NCBI GenBank assembly: GCA_021531755.1
Contig: JADYUK010000006.1
Span: 62,001 to 126,000 of the forward strand
Direction of reading: 5' to 3'
DNA from: Hoylesella loescheii
Lineage (GTDB): Bacteria > Bacteroidota > Bacteroidia > Bacteroidales > Bacteroidaceae
DNA: 64,000 bases
Shown one piece after another: positions 9,089-16,549 of the stretch. Each line of letters begins with the position of its first letter. Position 1 is the stretch's first letter. The notes beneath the pieces were generated by a model. It worked only from the letters and a program-made list of their open reading frames with translations. It was not told the origin of the DNA and made no database searches. The translations under genes and the position numbers were made by a program.

Positions 9089-10294
9089 ATGCCAAAAATA
9101 TCTATCCGTGGACATGAGATGCCTGAGTCTCCAATTAGAAAACTCGCACCTCTCGCCGCAGAAGCAAAGCAAAGGGGAATAAAGGTCTACCATCTCAATA
9201 TTGGTCAGCCGGATCTCCCAACTCCCAAGGAGGGCTTGAATGCCCTAAAGAATATTGACAGGGATATACTTGAATATTCTCCGTCTCAGGGATATCTCTC
9301 TTATAGAGAGCGTCTTGTTGAATATTATAGAAAGTATAACATTAATGTTACAGCCGATGATATCATCATAACATCAGGAGGTTCAGAAGCTGTACTATTC
9401 TCATTTATGGCCTGTCTGAATCCAGGCGATGAGATTATTGTTCCTGAGCCTGCATATGCAAACTATATGGCTTTTGCCATCTCTGCTGGTGCGCGCATCA
9501 GAACCATTGCGACAACAATCGATGAGGGATTTTCCCTGCCAAAGGTCGAGAAGTTTGAAGAGCTCATCAATGAGCGCACGCGTGCTATTATGATATGCAA
9601 CCCCAACAATCCGACTGGTTACCTCTATACACGCCGCGAGATGAATCAGATACGAGATCTCGTCAAGAAATATGACCTATACCTTTTCTCTGATGAGGTC
9701 TACCGCGAGTATATATACACTGGCTCCCCGTATATTTCTGCCTGTCATCTTGAGGGAATAGAGCAGAATGTTGTACTAATTGATTCTGTCTCAAAGCGTT
9801 ATTCTGAGTGTGGCATACGTATTGGCGCCCTTATAACGAAAAATGAAGAAGTTCGTGCAGCTGTGATGAAGTTCTGTCAAGCTCGTCTCTCACCTCCACT
9901 TATTGGTCAGATTGTGGCAGAAGCCTCACTCGACGCTCCAGAGGAGTATCACAGAGATGTTTACGACGAGTATGTTGAACGTCGCAAATGTCTCATTGAT
10001 GGACTGAACCGTATACCTGGTGTCTACTCACCTATACCTATGGGAGCATTCTATACTGTTGCCAAGTTGCCAGTTGATGACTCTGAGAAATTCTGCCGTT
10101 GGTGTCTTGATTCTTTTAATTATGAGGGTGAGACAGTCATGATGGCTCCAGCATCAGGCTTCTATACTACGCCTGGGGCAGGAATCAACCAAGTCCGTAT
10201 AGCTTATGTGCTTAAGAAACCCGACCTTGAGCGCGCGCTTCTTGTTCTCCGTAAGGCTCTTGAGGCTTATCCTGGAAGGGTGGATGAGGAGTAG
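9089..10294 (+). CDS. PLP-dependent class I/II aminotransferase
   Basis: 401 residues, fold-type I aminotransferase of the aspartate/aromatic branch. Visible: SGGSEA (96-101, phosphate contact of PLP), NPNNPTG (171-177), SDEVY (201-205, Asp and Tyr contact the cofactor ring), and the PLP Lys236 in DSVSKRYSECG. The C-terminal Arg that binds the substrate carboxylate is probably in GINQVRIAYV. The family transfers amino groups between amino acids and 2-oxo acids in the cytoplasm; the exact substrate cannot be assigned. A promoter lies 250 bases upstream. The permease gene follows after 120 bases on the same strand. Confidence 0.92.
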   Translation: MPKISIRGHEMPESPIRKLAPLAAEAKQRGIKVYHLNIGQPDLPTPKEGLNALKNIDRDILEYSPSQGYLSYRERLVEYYRKYNINVTADDIIITSGGSEAVLFSFMACLNPGDEIIVPEPAYANYMAFAISAGARIRTIATTIDEGFSLPKVEKFEELINERTRAIMICNPNNPTGYLYTRREMNQIRDLVKKYDLYLFSDEVYREYIYTGSPYISACHLEGIEQNVVLIDSVSKRYSECGIRIGALITKNEEVRAAVMKFCQARLSPPLIGQIVAEASLDAPEEYHRDVYDEYVERRKCLIDGLNRIPGVYSPIPMGAFYTVAKLPVDDSEKFCRWCLDSFNYEGETVMMAPASGFYTTPGAGINQVRIAYVLKKPDLERALLVLRKALEAYPGRVDEE

Positions 10295-10414
10295 TCAACT
10301 ATCTATTAGCCAAACTTGCAAGGATGAACTTGTTCATCATTTGACATGGAGAATTGGACATTTGAGAGAAAGGTCACTATATTTCTAACTGCATAGAGTC
10401 AACCGTTCATAATC

Positions 10415-11662
10415 ATGCTAAGTTATTTTCTGGCCAGAAAAGTATATCGCGACGAAAAGGGGAACCAGCATGTCTCCCAGCCTGCAATACGCATAGCCAT
10501 TATGGGAATGGCTTTGGGTATTGCAGTAATTATTGTATCCTTATCTGTCGTCTTGGGTTTTAAGCATACCATCCGAGATAAGGTCATAGGATTCGGAAGC
10601 CATGTCGTAGTTCGCAATTTCCTATATGACCAGGACGAAGCGCTCAAACCTATATGTTCATCAGATTCTGTCATCAATGCTATAAAAACAGCTCCCTATG
10701 TATCGCATGTACAAAGATATGGCATGAAACAGGGGCTCTTGAAGACGGACAACGACTTCCTTGGCGTCATGTTGAAAGGTGTAGGAGAGGAGTGGGACTC
10801 CACTTTCATCCATCAGAACCTATACGAGGGTAGTATACCTGAATTCTCGTCGTTGTCTTCAAGAAATAGCATCCTTATCTCTAAGACAATGTCTGACAAG
10901 CTTGATATCCATGCTGGAGATAAGGTGTTCGCCTATTTTATTGGCGACGGAACAGTTCGCACACGACGTTTCCAAATATCAGGAGTATACAACACCAACC
11001 TGACGAAATTTGACGAGACACTTGTTTTCTGTGATTTGTATACTGTTCAGAAACTTAATGGGTGGTTACCTGACCAGTCCTCAGGAATTGAAATCTCAGT
11101 AAGTGATTTTAGCAAGCTTGAGACAACAGCATCATGGCTTGTGAAAAGTTTCAACCGCAAAGAGGATCGCTACGGACAGCCTTATACATCAGCCACAGTG
11201 CAGGAGACTAATCCCCAGATTTTTTCCTGGCTTGACCTTCTCGATATAAATGTCTGGATTATTCTTGTCCTAATGGTCTGTGTAGCAACCGTAACCATGA
11301 CAAGTGGCCTGCTGATAATAATTCTTGAACGTGTCCCTATGATAGGTATCCTAAAGGCTATTGGCGCACGCAACTCCCTCCTGAGGAAAACATTTCTATG
11401 GTTCGGAATGTTCATAATAGCCCGCGGACTTATTATTGGCAATATTGTCGGCCTGTTCATCTGTTTCATACAGAAACATTTTGAGATAGTCAAGCTCGAC
11501 CCACAGACTTATTATGTAAGCACGGCGCCAGTTGAAATCGACTGCCCACTGCTGATTATTGTCAATATACTTGTCTTTGTAGTATGTTCCCTTATTCTAT
11601 GCCTCCCAAGTATGCTCATATCACATATTCATCCTGCCAGGTCTATGAAATTCAGAGAATAA
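10415..11662 (+). CDS. FtsX/LolC-E family ABC transporter permease
   Basis: 415 residues with the layout of lipoprotein-releasing permeases: an N-terminal helix (IAIMGMALGIAVIIVSLSVV, about 28-47), a periplasmic MacB-like domain to about residue 270, then three C-terminal membrane helices (IILVLMVCVATVTMTSGLL; MFIIARGLIIGNIVGLFIC; LLIIVNILVFVVCSLILCL). The conserved ILERVPMIGILKAIGA is the cytoplasmic coupling helix typical of LolC/LolE. In Bacteroidetes a single such permease with a separate ATPase moves lipoproteins to the outer membrane. No ATPase gene is adjacent here, so the partner must be encoded elsewhere. Substrate assignment is by family only. Confidence 0.88.
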   Translation: MLSYFLARKVYRDEKGNQHVSQPAIRIAIMGMALGIAVIIVSLSVVLGFKHTIRDKVIGFGSHVVVRNFLYDQDEALKPICSSDSVINAIKTAPYVSHVQRYGMKQGLLKTDNDFLGVMLKGVGEEWDSTFIHQNLYEGSIPEFSSLSSRNSILISKTMSDKLDIHAGDKVFAYFIGDGTVRTRRFQISGVYNTNLTKFDETLVFCDLYTVQKLNGWLPDQSSGIEISVSDFSKLETTASWLVKSFNRKEDRYGQPYTSATVQETNPQIFSWLDLLDINVWIILVLMVCVATVTMTSGLLIIILERVPMIGILKAIGARNSLLRKTFLWFGMFIIARGLIIGNIVGLFICFIQKHFEIVKLDPQTYYVSTAPVEIDCPLLIIVNILVFVVCSLILCLPSMLISHIHPARSMKFRE

Positions 11663-11722
11663 CTTGTATTAAGTAAAAATATATAGTATATGATTAATAC
11701 TCGTTAAATGTATTTTCTCATG

Positions 11723-11754
11723 TTTGGAACTTTATTACAAAAAAGCTATCTTTG
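11723..11754 (+). promoter_or_regulatory. Bacteroidetes-type promoter for the Lys/Cys repeat protein
   Basis: TTTG (11723-11726), 20 bases, TATCTTTG (11747-11754). Predicted start near 11761, about 47 bases before the chosen ATG. Full agreement with the consensus suggests good expression. Confidence 0.75.
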
Positions 11755-11807
11755 TTTTCGAAAAAGGAAATCAACCAATTGAATAATAATCTAAATTGAA
11801 AATTAAG

Positions 11808-12188
11808 ATGAAAAAAACAATGCTTATTATGGTTATGGCATTAATGTCATTAGCCACATTCGCAAACAAGAATTACAACGAGGAGATGGTATCCATCTCA
11901 AATATCATGGTTTCAGCATCACAGCAGGATGTGAAGACTGTTCCTGCTAAGGACTGCAAGAAAGCATGCGACAACAAGTGCAAGAAAGCCGCTGGAGAAT
12001 GTAAGAAAGCCGCTGGAGAATGCAAGAAGGCATGTGACAGTAAGTGCAAGAAGGCAGCTGGAGAATGCAAGAAAGCAGCTGGAGAATGCAAGAAGGCATG
12101 TGACAGCAAGTGCAAGAAGGACGCTGGAGAATGCAAGAAAGCCGCTGGAGAATGCAAGAAGGCATGTGACAAGAAATGCAAGAAATAA
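11808..12188 (+). CDS. Exported Lys/Cys-rich tandem-repeat protein
   Basis: 126 residues from ATG 11808 (a TTG four codons upstream is also in frame). A signal peptide is clear: MKKTMLIMVMALMSLATFAN. After about 30 ordinary residues the protein becomes three near-perfect 22-residue repeats built from CKKAAGE and CKKACDSK blocks, each repeat being 66 bp of DNA (about 11978-12175). Cys recurs every 7-8 residues and is followed by two Lys, so the mature protein would be strongly basic and thiol-rich. I do not recognise a family. Metal binding, a disulphide-rich surface layer or interaction with acidic polymers are all guesses. It has its own promoter and a strong stem-loop terminator, and stands between a permease and a convergent DUF6048 gene. 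Confidence 0.8.
   Translation: MKKTMLIMVMALMSLATFANKNYNEEMVSISNIMVSASQQDVKTVPAKDCKKACDNKCKKAAGECKKAAGECKKACDSKCKKAAGECKKAAGECKKACDSKCKKDAGECKKAAGECKKACDKKCKK
11978..12175 (+). repeat. 66-bp in-frame tandem repeat, three copies
   Basis: Three consecutive 66-base units encode the 22-residue repeats of the Lys/Cys protein. Each unit itself contains two or three copies of a 21-24-base subunit (TGCAAGAAAGCCGCTGGAGA). Differences between units are few (one Ala to Asp, a few silent changes), pointing to recent expansion; copy number could vary between strains. Confidence 0.85.
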
Positions 12189-12252
12189 GCTGGAAAAACC
12201 AAGAGTTGCTGCAACAAGTAAATCAGCACAAACCATATCGGTTCTAATATAG

Positions 12253-12293
12253 AGTAGGAGATAAACGTTTGTCATATACGTTTATCTCCTACT
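12253..12293. terminator. Bidirectional stem-loop terminator
   Basis: Perfect 16-bp inverted repeat AGTAGGAGATAAACGT (12253-12268) with its complement at 12278-12293 and a 9-base loop. It lies between the 3' ends of the convergent repeat-protein and DUF6048 genes and can serve both. Confidence 0.8.
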
Positions 12294-12485
12294 TCACGTT
12301 TATAGGTATCACTATCATCCGTGTGGCATAACAATGGCATGACATACTGTGATTCCATATGAGATGCCAATCAAGCAATAACGGATTGTCCGGTATTTTA
12401 TAGTCTTCTCTTTATTTAATCAGGAGTGTCCTTTCAACTACTAAAGCGCATGGATGCGTGTCTCACTGAATAGACAAACCTTTTA

Positions 12486-13184
12486 TTATATCTCTACACT
12501 CACGAAATAGAGTACCATGAATCTGCTGTTCTGCGTAGCATCACCATACCCGGGAGCGTATATTGCTGGCTTTGTACAGTCTGATGCCGATACTTTTTTC
12601 CTCAAACGCAGAGACCAGCCCATATGCAGAGGGCCAGCCACCTTGGCATCGACACCGAGAACGAACTCAGCCCATTGGAATGTCATCTTTTCCGTAACGA
12701 GTTCGTAAGACACCGTGCCAGACTCGTCTTCAATTGGTGTGGATGTATCAAAATCAAAAGAGCTTAGACCATATCTTAAACCGACAGTCAGTCTGTAATC
12801 GTCGTGTTTGTTTCTTAGGATATTAAAGTCACAACCAATACGGCCGAATGGTGATTTGGTCTTGTAATGAACTCCTGTATCATCATCTTCCCTGTTGGCT
12901 TTACCATAGCCCAACTCTATGACGGGGAGGATTTTCCCTTTTATATTAGCTTGCAAGGCTGCTTGATACTCACCCTTGTATGTCACACGGTCCATGACAA
13001 TGCCCACAATATCAACACCAAGACTGAGTCCCTCGAAGAATCTGTTTGCACGATGTCCCGTTGTTGATGGCATCTGTGCTGTCATAGTGCTATCTGCATC
13101 AGGTCGATTTGGTTCAACACCGACTTGTGCGCTGGCAGTACTGACAGCAATGGAGAGGAATAATACGAGCAGGAATCTCATCAT
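12486..13184 (-). CDS. DUF6048 family protein, probable outer-membrane beta-barrel
   Basis: 232 residues. Signal peptide MMRFLLVLFLSIAVSTASAQ. The core matches what I know of DUF6048: GLSLGVDIVGIVMDR, IKGKILPVIELGYGKA, GIHYK-like VHYKTKSPFGRIGCDFN, LTVGLRYGLSSFDFD, MTFQWAEFVLGVDAKV and GPLHMGWSLRLRKK. Alternating beta strands and a C-terminal aromatic-rich strand (MVLYFVSVEI) fit a small outer-membrane barrel. Function unknown. In other Bacteroidales a DUF6452 lipoprotein gene often precedes it; here the upstream 220 bases hold no intact gene. Confidence 0.85.
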   Translation of the reverse strand: MMRFLLVLFLSIAVSTASAQVGVEPNRPDADSTMTAQMPSTTGHRANRFFEGLSLGVDIVGIVMDRVTYKGEYQAALQANIKGKILPVIELGYGKANREDDDTGVHYKTKSPFGRIGCDFNILRNKHDDYRLTVGLRYGLSSFDFDTSTPIEDESGTVSYELVTEKMTFQWAEFVLGVDAKVAGPLHMGWSLRLRKKVSASDCTKPAIYAPGYGDATQNSRFMVLYFVSVEI

Positions 13185-13407
13185 TTTTCTGTTGGAAGAT
13201 TATCTGAAGCCCGTCAAGCTGATATTGACAGACTGAGGCTGAGGATTAATACGTATGTATGCAGAGTTGATAGTAATGGCTTGTACCATAAGTCTGGTGG
13301 AGTAGGGCAGCAGTCTTTGATAGCTACCCTCTGGCGGGATATACTATGTTTCCCATGTCAGAATAAGCAGATTATTGTAATGGCTTATGGTATAAGTCAT
13401 ATGGGAA

Positions 13408-14433
13408 TTATATGTCTTTCTCTATCTGATACTCATTACGCTGTTGTGAGCTCCGTGATATTAGGTCGCCAAGGAAGCCTGCAATGAAGAGCTGTGTCCC
13501 GATAACCATCATCGTGAGAGATATGAAGAAATATGGGGATGAGGTTATAAGGCGCTGCTGAATGCCTTGTGAGAGACACCATAGCTTGTCGGCTCCCAAT
13601 ACTACGACAGCGACAAATCCAATCATGAACATTATTGTCCCGAGGAACCCGAAAACATGCATCGGCTTGCGTCCGAATGTTGAGAGGAACCAAAGTGTCA
13701 TAAGATCAAGGTAGCCGTTGACGAAGCGGTTCCATCCCATAAACTTCGATGAACCGTATTTTCTCGCTTGGTGGTGTACCCTTTTCTCGCCTATCTTGTC
13801 GAAGCCTGCATTCTTGGCTAAATATGGTATGTAGCGATGCATTTCTCCATAGACCTCAATATTCTTCACTACATCTGAACGATAAGCCTTGAGACCGCAG
13901 TTGAAATCATGGAGATTGTGTATTCCTGAAACCTTGCGTGCTGTGGCGTTGAAGAGTTTTGTCGGTATTGTCTTAGAGAGAGGATCTCCCTTACTGCGGT
14001 TCATCTTGTATCCCGAAACAAGGTCATAACCTTCTTCCACAATCATCCTGTATAACTCCGGAATCTCGTCGGGAGAGTCCTGAAGGTCGGCGTCCATGGT
14101 AATGACGACATCTCCTGCGGCTTTATCGAAACCACAATATAGGGCAGGCGATTTGCCATAGTTGCGACGAAACTTTATCCCATGTACCTCACTATGTTCA
14201 TTTGCGATACGCTCTATGACATCCCATGAGTGGTCGGTTGAACCGTCGTTGACGAATATAACCTCGTATGACAAGCTGTTCTCCCTGCATACACGGCTTA
14301 TCCAACTATATAGTTCGGCGAGCGATTCCTCCTCGTTGAACAATGGCACAACGACACTGATGTCAATATGCTCACATGAGGCATTAGTATGACAGGTGTT
14401 TCCGGTTACACGGTTGTATGTATTATTTCCCAT
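13408..14433 (-). CDS. Family 2 glycosyltransferase with C-terminal membrane anchor
   Basis: 341 residues. GT-A domain: VVPLFNEEESL near 30, VNDGSTDHSW near 62, and the metal-binding MDADLQDSPDE near 113, as in polyprenyl-phosphate hexose synthases (DPM1/ArnC/GtrB-like). The C-terminal third has two membrane helices (HVFGFLGTIMFMIGFVAVVV and a FFISLTMMVIGTQLFIAGFL stretch). It would transfer a sugar from a nucleotide to a lipid carrier at the inner face of the cytoplasmic membrane. DUF4199 protein gene upstream on the same strand, the common arrangement in Bacteroidales. Confidence 0.92.
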   Translation of the reverse strand: MGNNTYNRVTGNTCHTNASCEHIDISVVVPLFNEEESLAELYSWISRVCRENSLSYEVIFVNDGSTDHSWDVIERIANEHSEVHGIKFRRNYGKSPALYCGFDKAAGDVVITMDADLQDSPDEIPELYRMIVEEGYDLVSGYKMNRSKGDPLSKTIPTKLFNATARKVSGIHNLHDFNCGLKAYRSDVVKNIEVYGEMHRYIPYLAKNAGFDKIGEKRVHHQARKYGSSKFMGWNRFVNGYLDLMTLWFLSTFGRKPMHVFGFLGTIMFMIGFVAVVVLGADKLWCLSQGIQQRLITSSPYFFISLTMMVIGTQLFIAGFLGDLISRSSQQRNEYQIEKDI

Positions 14434-14566
14434 TATATGATTGTATAGAATTTTTTATGTAAAATGGCGGTGAAGATGGGCTTGTTTACTCCAAATGTCT
14501 CAGAGAAGAGAATTAGCTCAATACGATTTCTGACATTCCAAGATAGGGTTGCGAGGAAATGATAGG

Positions 14567-15118
14567 TCAAGAGGGAGAGCCGCCAAAAGGTTTCCTGATG
14601 CGTCCGAATAAGGCTACGAATACGCTCAAGATGGATGTTGCGAAAATATTCATCCACATAAATGACAGGGCGAAATCAATAGGCCTTGTCTCCATCAATG
14701 CCTGCAGCTGCTGTGTGACATCCTCCTTATTCATGTTGTATGCTTTCAGTACGGCAACATACTCTGGCGAGCTGACCATATCCATCATGCCACCAAGCAG
14801 TGTCCCGTTGTCAAGAAACTGGAAGTATATCCATTGGCCGAGAGCGAATATCAGTATTGCATGGAAGAACATGGTCATGAGGTAGAAGTATGCTCTCCCG
14901 AAGGATACCGACTTCTCTGGTGTTGCCAGGCAATACTTTCGTAACATGGCTGTCGCAATGAAAGGTATGCAGATTATGCTTATGTCAAAAGCTATGGATA
15001 GCATTGGGTTAATTCTGGCGAAAGCGAAGCAGAAAAAGCTTGCTACCCATATTAACCCCATTATAGCACCATTCACTCTGGCATTACTTATCATCAGTGT
15101 ATATTCGTTTGGTGTCAT
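14567..15118 (-). CDS. DUF4199 family membrane protein
   Basis: 183 residues, four membrane helices: GAIMGLIWVASFFCFAF, LSIAFDISIICIPFIATAML, AYFYLMTMFFHAILIFALG and SFMWMNIFATSILSVFVALF. The layout matches DUF4199, a Bacteroidetes family of unknown function that is regularly encoded before the glycosyltransferase seen here. A cytoplasmic-membrane location follows from the helices; a role with the lipid-linked sugar transferase is inferred from conserved neighbourhood only. Confidence 0.85.
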   Translation of the reverse strand: MTPNEYTLMISNARVNGAIMGLIWVASFFCFAFARINPMLSIAFDISIICIPFIATAMLRKYCLATPEKSVSFGRAYFYLMTMFFHAILIFALGQWIYFQFLDNGTLLGGMMDMVSSPEYVAVLKAYNMNKEDVTQQLQALMETRPIDFALSFMWMNIFATSILSVFVALFGRIRKPFGGSPS

Positions 15119-15300
15119 ATATCGAAATCAGATTCTTTAAGCCTTCATAATAATGCACCTTCTGTCATCATGACATAGCTTGGGCAAGCCCGGCTCTGCA
15201 AATCATGCCTGACGAATACATCCTCTTGGGTTATATAGAACCATGCAGACTTTTCTATGCCACATGCTTTATATAATCAGACGCATCATTATGTAATAAC

Positions 15301-15331
15301 GAAAAAGAATCACCTCCATAAGAGATGATTC
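15301..15331 (-). terminator. Intrinsic terminator after tRNA-Thr
   Basis: On the minus strand a 10-bp stem (GAATCATCTC pairing with GAGGTGATTC, one G-U pair) with a 5-base loop, followed by TTTTTC. It ends the SRP RNA/tRNA transcript. Confidence 0.8.
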
Positions 15332-15355
15332 CTTTCAATGAACTATTACGATTTG

Positions 15356-15429
15356 AGCCTCTTGTCGGATTCGAACCAACGACCCCGAGATTACAAATCA
15401 CGTGCTCTGGCCAACTGAGCTAAAGAGGC
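15356..15429 (-). tRNA. tRNA-Thr (anticodon TGT)
   Basis: Cloverleaf read on the minus strand: acceptor arms GCCTCTT / AAGAGGC, D arm GCTC...GAGC, anticodon loop TTTGTAA with anticodon TGT (reads ACA), T arm GTTGG-TTCGAAT-CCGAC. The anticodon stem has one T-T mismatch. CCA is not encoded. It follows the SRP RNA with only one base between them. Confidence 0.93.
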
Positions 15430-15430
15430 A

Positions 15431-15530
15431 GGTGGGCGAGCGGATTATATCGCACCGCTACAACCGCATACCCTTGCTACGTTCCCGTCCTGGGGGAGTT
15501 CTGCAGGAGCTGGTCGTATAAGACTCGCCC
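15431..15530 (-). ncRNA. ffs: Signal recognition particle RNA (small bacterial type)
   Basis: About 100 nt on the minus strand. Ends GGGCGAG (5') and CTCGCCC (3') pair; the apical domain carries the asymmetric loop and tetraloop region CAGGACGGGAACGTAGCAAG followed by GGTATGCGG, the Ffh-binding core as seen in other Bacteroidetes 4.5S-like RNAs. The RNA with Ffh targets nascent membrane proteins to FtsY and the Sec machinery. Exact ends are estimated from the terminal helix. Co-transcribed with tRNA-Thr. Confidence 0.88.
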
Positions 15531-15605
15531 ATGTAAACTCTTTCTTTCGTGGCTCTATAATTCAATTATTGCTAATCACCTAAAAGCCTTAGAAGAAAGC
15601 GACTG

Positions 15606-15637
15606 CAAAATTAATATATTTCTATGAGATGGGCAAA
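15606..15637 (-). promoter_or_regulatory. Promoter of the SRP RNA/tRNA-Thr unit
   Basis: Minus strand: TTTG (15634-15637), 20 bases, TAATTTTG (15606-15613). Predicted start near 15599, about 70 bases before the 5' end of the mature SRP RNA, so a processed leader is expected. Confidence 0.75.
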
Positions 15638-16052
15638 TATTCATTTATATTTGAACCAAGTGTTAACGTATATTAACCATTTCGTCTGCGACAGTAAGAC
15701 GATTACATATATTAAATGTGTGTGTCACAGTAAATCAAAAGATTTTCGGGTTTAGAAGACATATGCGCCGTATTCAAGATATGATTTACCTTCTGTGAAA
15801 TATACAATTTTATATATGAGGCGTTTTCCATTATAATCATATAGATTTGTATACATCATTTCTGCAATAATTCTTTGAGCAAGGATGATTGAATAGATAA
15901 TGACTCGCATAAAGATTGGATATCAGCATATTGTATGTTATGATTTCTCTATGGTTGCTGACAGGATATTTCCTCATCAAGACAGACATTGCCGCATATA
16001 AATGATAACAGGAAAAAGTAATGATAATTGGGATTCTATTACTACTGGTTGT

Positions 16053-16140
16053 CATTCAGTGCAGATTGGCCATCCATCCAGTACAAATGAGCCGCTCATT
16101 CAGCACGAATGGACTCCTCATTCAGTACCAATGGAAGAAG
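16053..16140 (+). repeat. Four 22-bp tandem repeats (iteron-like)
   Basis: Units begin at 16053, 16075, 16097 and 16119, an exact 22-base period, i.e. two DNA turns. Consensus start CATTCAGTACRAATGG. Agreement is degenerate between units but strongest in CATTCAG and AATGG. No coding frame uses it. Regular two-turn spacing is typical of protein-binding arrays. Confidence 0.7.
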
Positions 16141-16549
16141 ACGAATAAACCATTGAAATACAATGCGTTGCTTTGTAAGTGTTAATCTATGCGTATAAAT
16201 TCTAATTATTGGAGTCTGTTTCCTTCATTCATGTTTGTTGACCTGTGACCACACCGCCTCTCACGTGGTCATTTCTTACGATACCATTGGAGACTTCAAA
16301 TGCGATTAGAATCAAGCGTCAACCGATAGGCCGTCTTTCACATATAGGCGTAGAGATGTACTGAATAATTATTAGGGGCACATTGAGTTGTATGCAGACA
16401 AAATTTGGCACGGTATTTGTATGTTAACAAGTGGCGTGGCAATACCTATCCTGCATATCATAGCTTCCCAGCATTAGGATAAGATATGACAGAGGTATTA
16501 CCATTATAAATAATAATATCAACAAAACAATATAAACATACTAATAGCT

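Larger units (their letters stand above)
15531..16549. other. One-kilobase stretch without a gene
   Basis: Apart from the SRP/tRNA promoter (15606-15637) and the 22-bp repeat array (16053-16140) I find no credible gene. The longest open frame (72 codons, minus, 15837-16055) has no recognisable features. The part nearest htpG must hold its promoter; I could not find a TAnnTTTG box with a matching -33 element there. Confidence 0.6.

Noticed and set aside
11873..12275. Cys/Leu-rich frames opposite the Lys/Cys repeat gene
   Set aside because: Antisense shadows produced by the tandem repeat; the plus-strand frame has the signal peptide and promoter.
13185..13407. Short open frame ending SVNISLTGFR that could be a DUF6452 remnant
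   Set aside because: Only about 45 codons, preceded by a stop, and no DUF6452 hallmark. An imperfect 35-base repeat lies inside it, but evidence is too thin.
14433..14657. 74-codon frame between the glycosyltransferase and DUF4199 genes
   Set aside because: Overlaps the end of DUF4199 in another frame, no family, odd composition.
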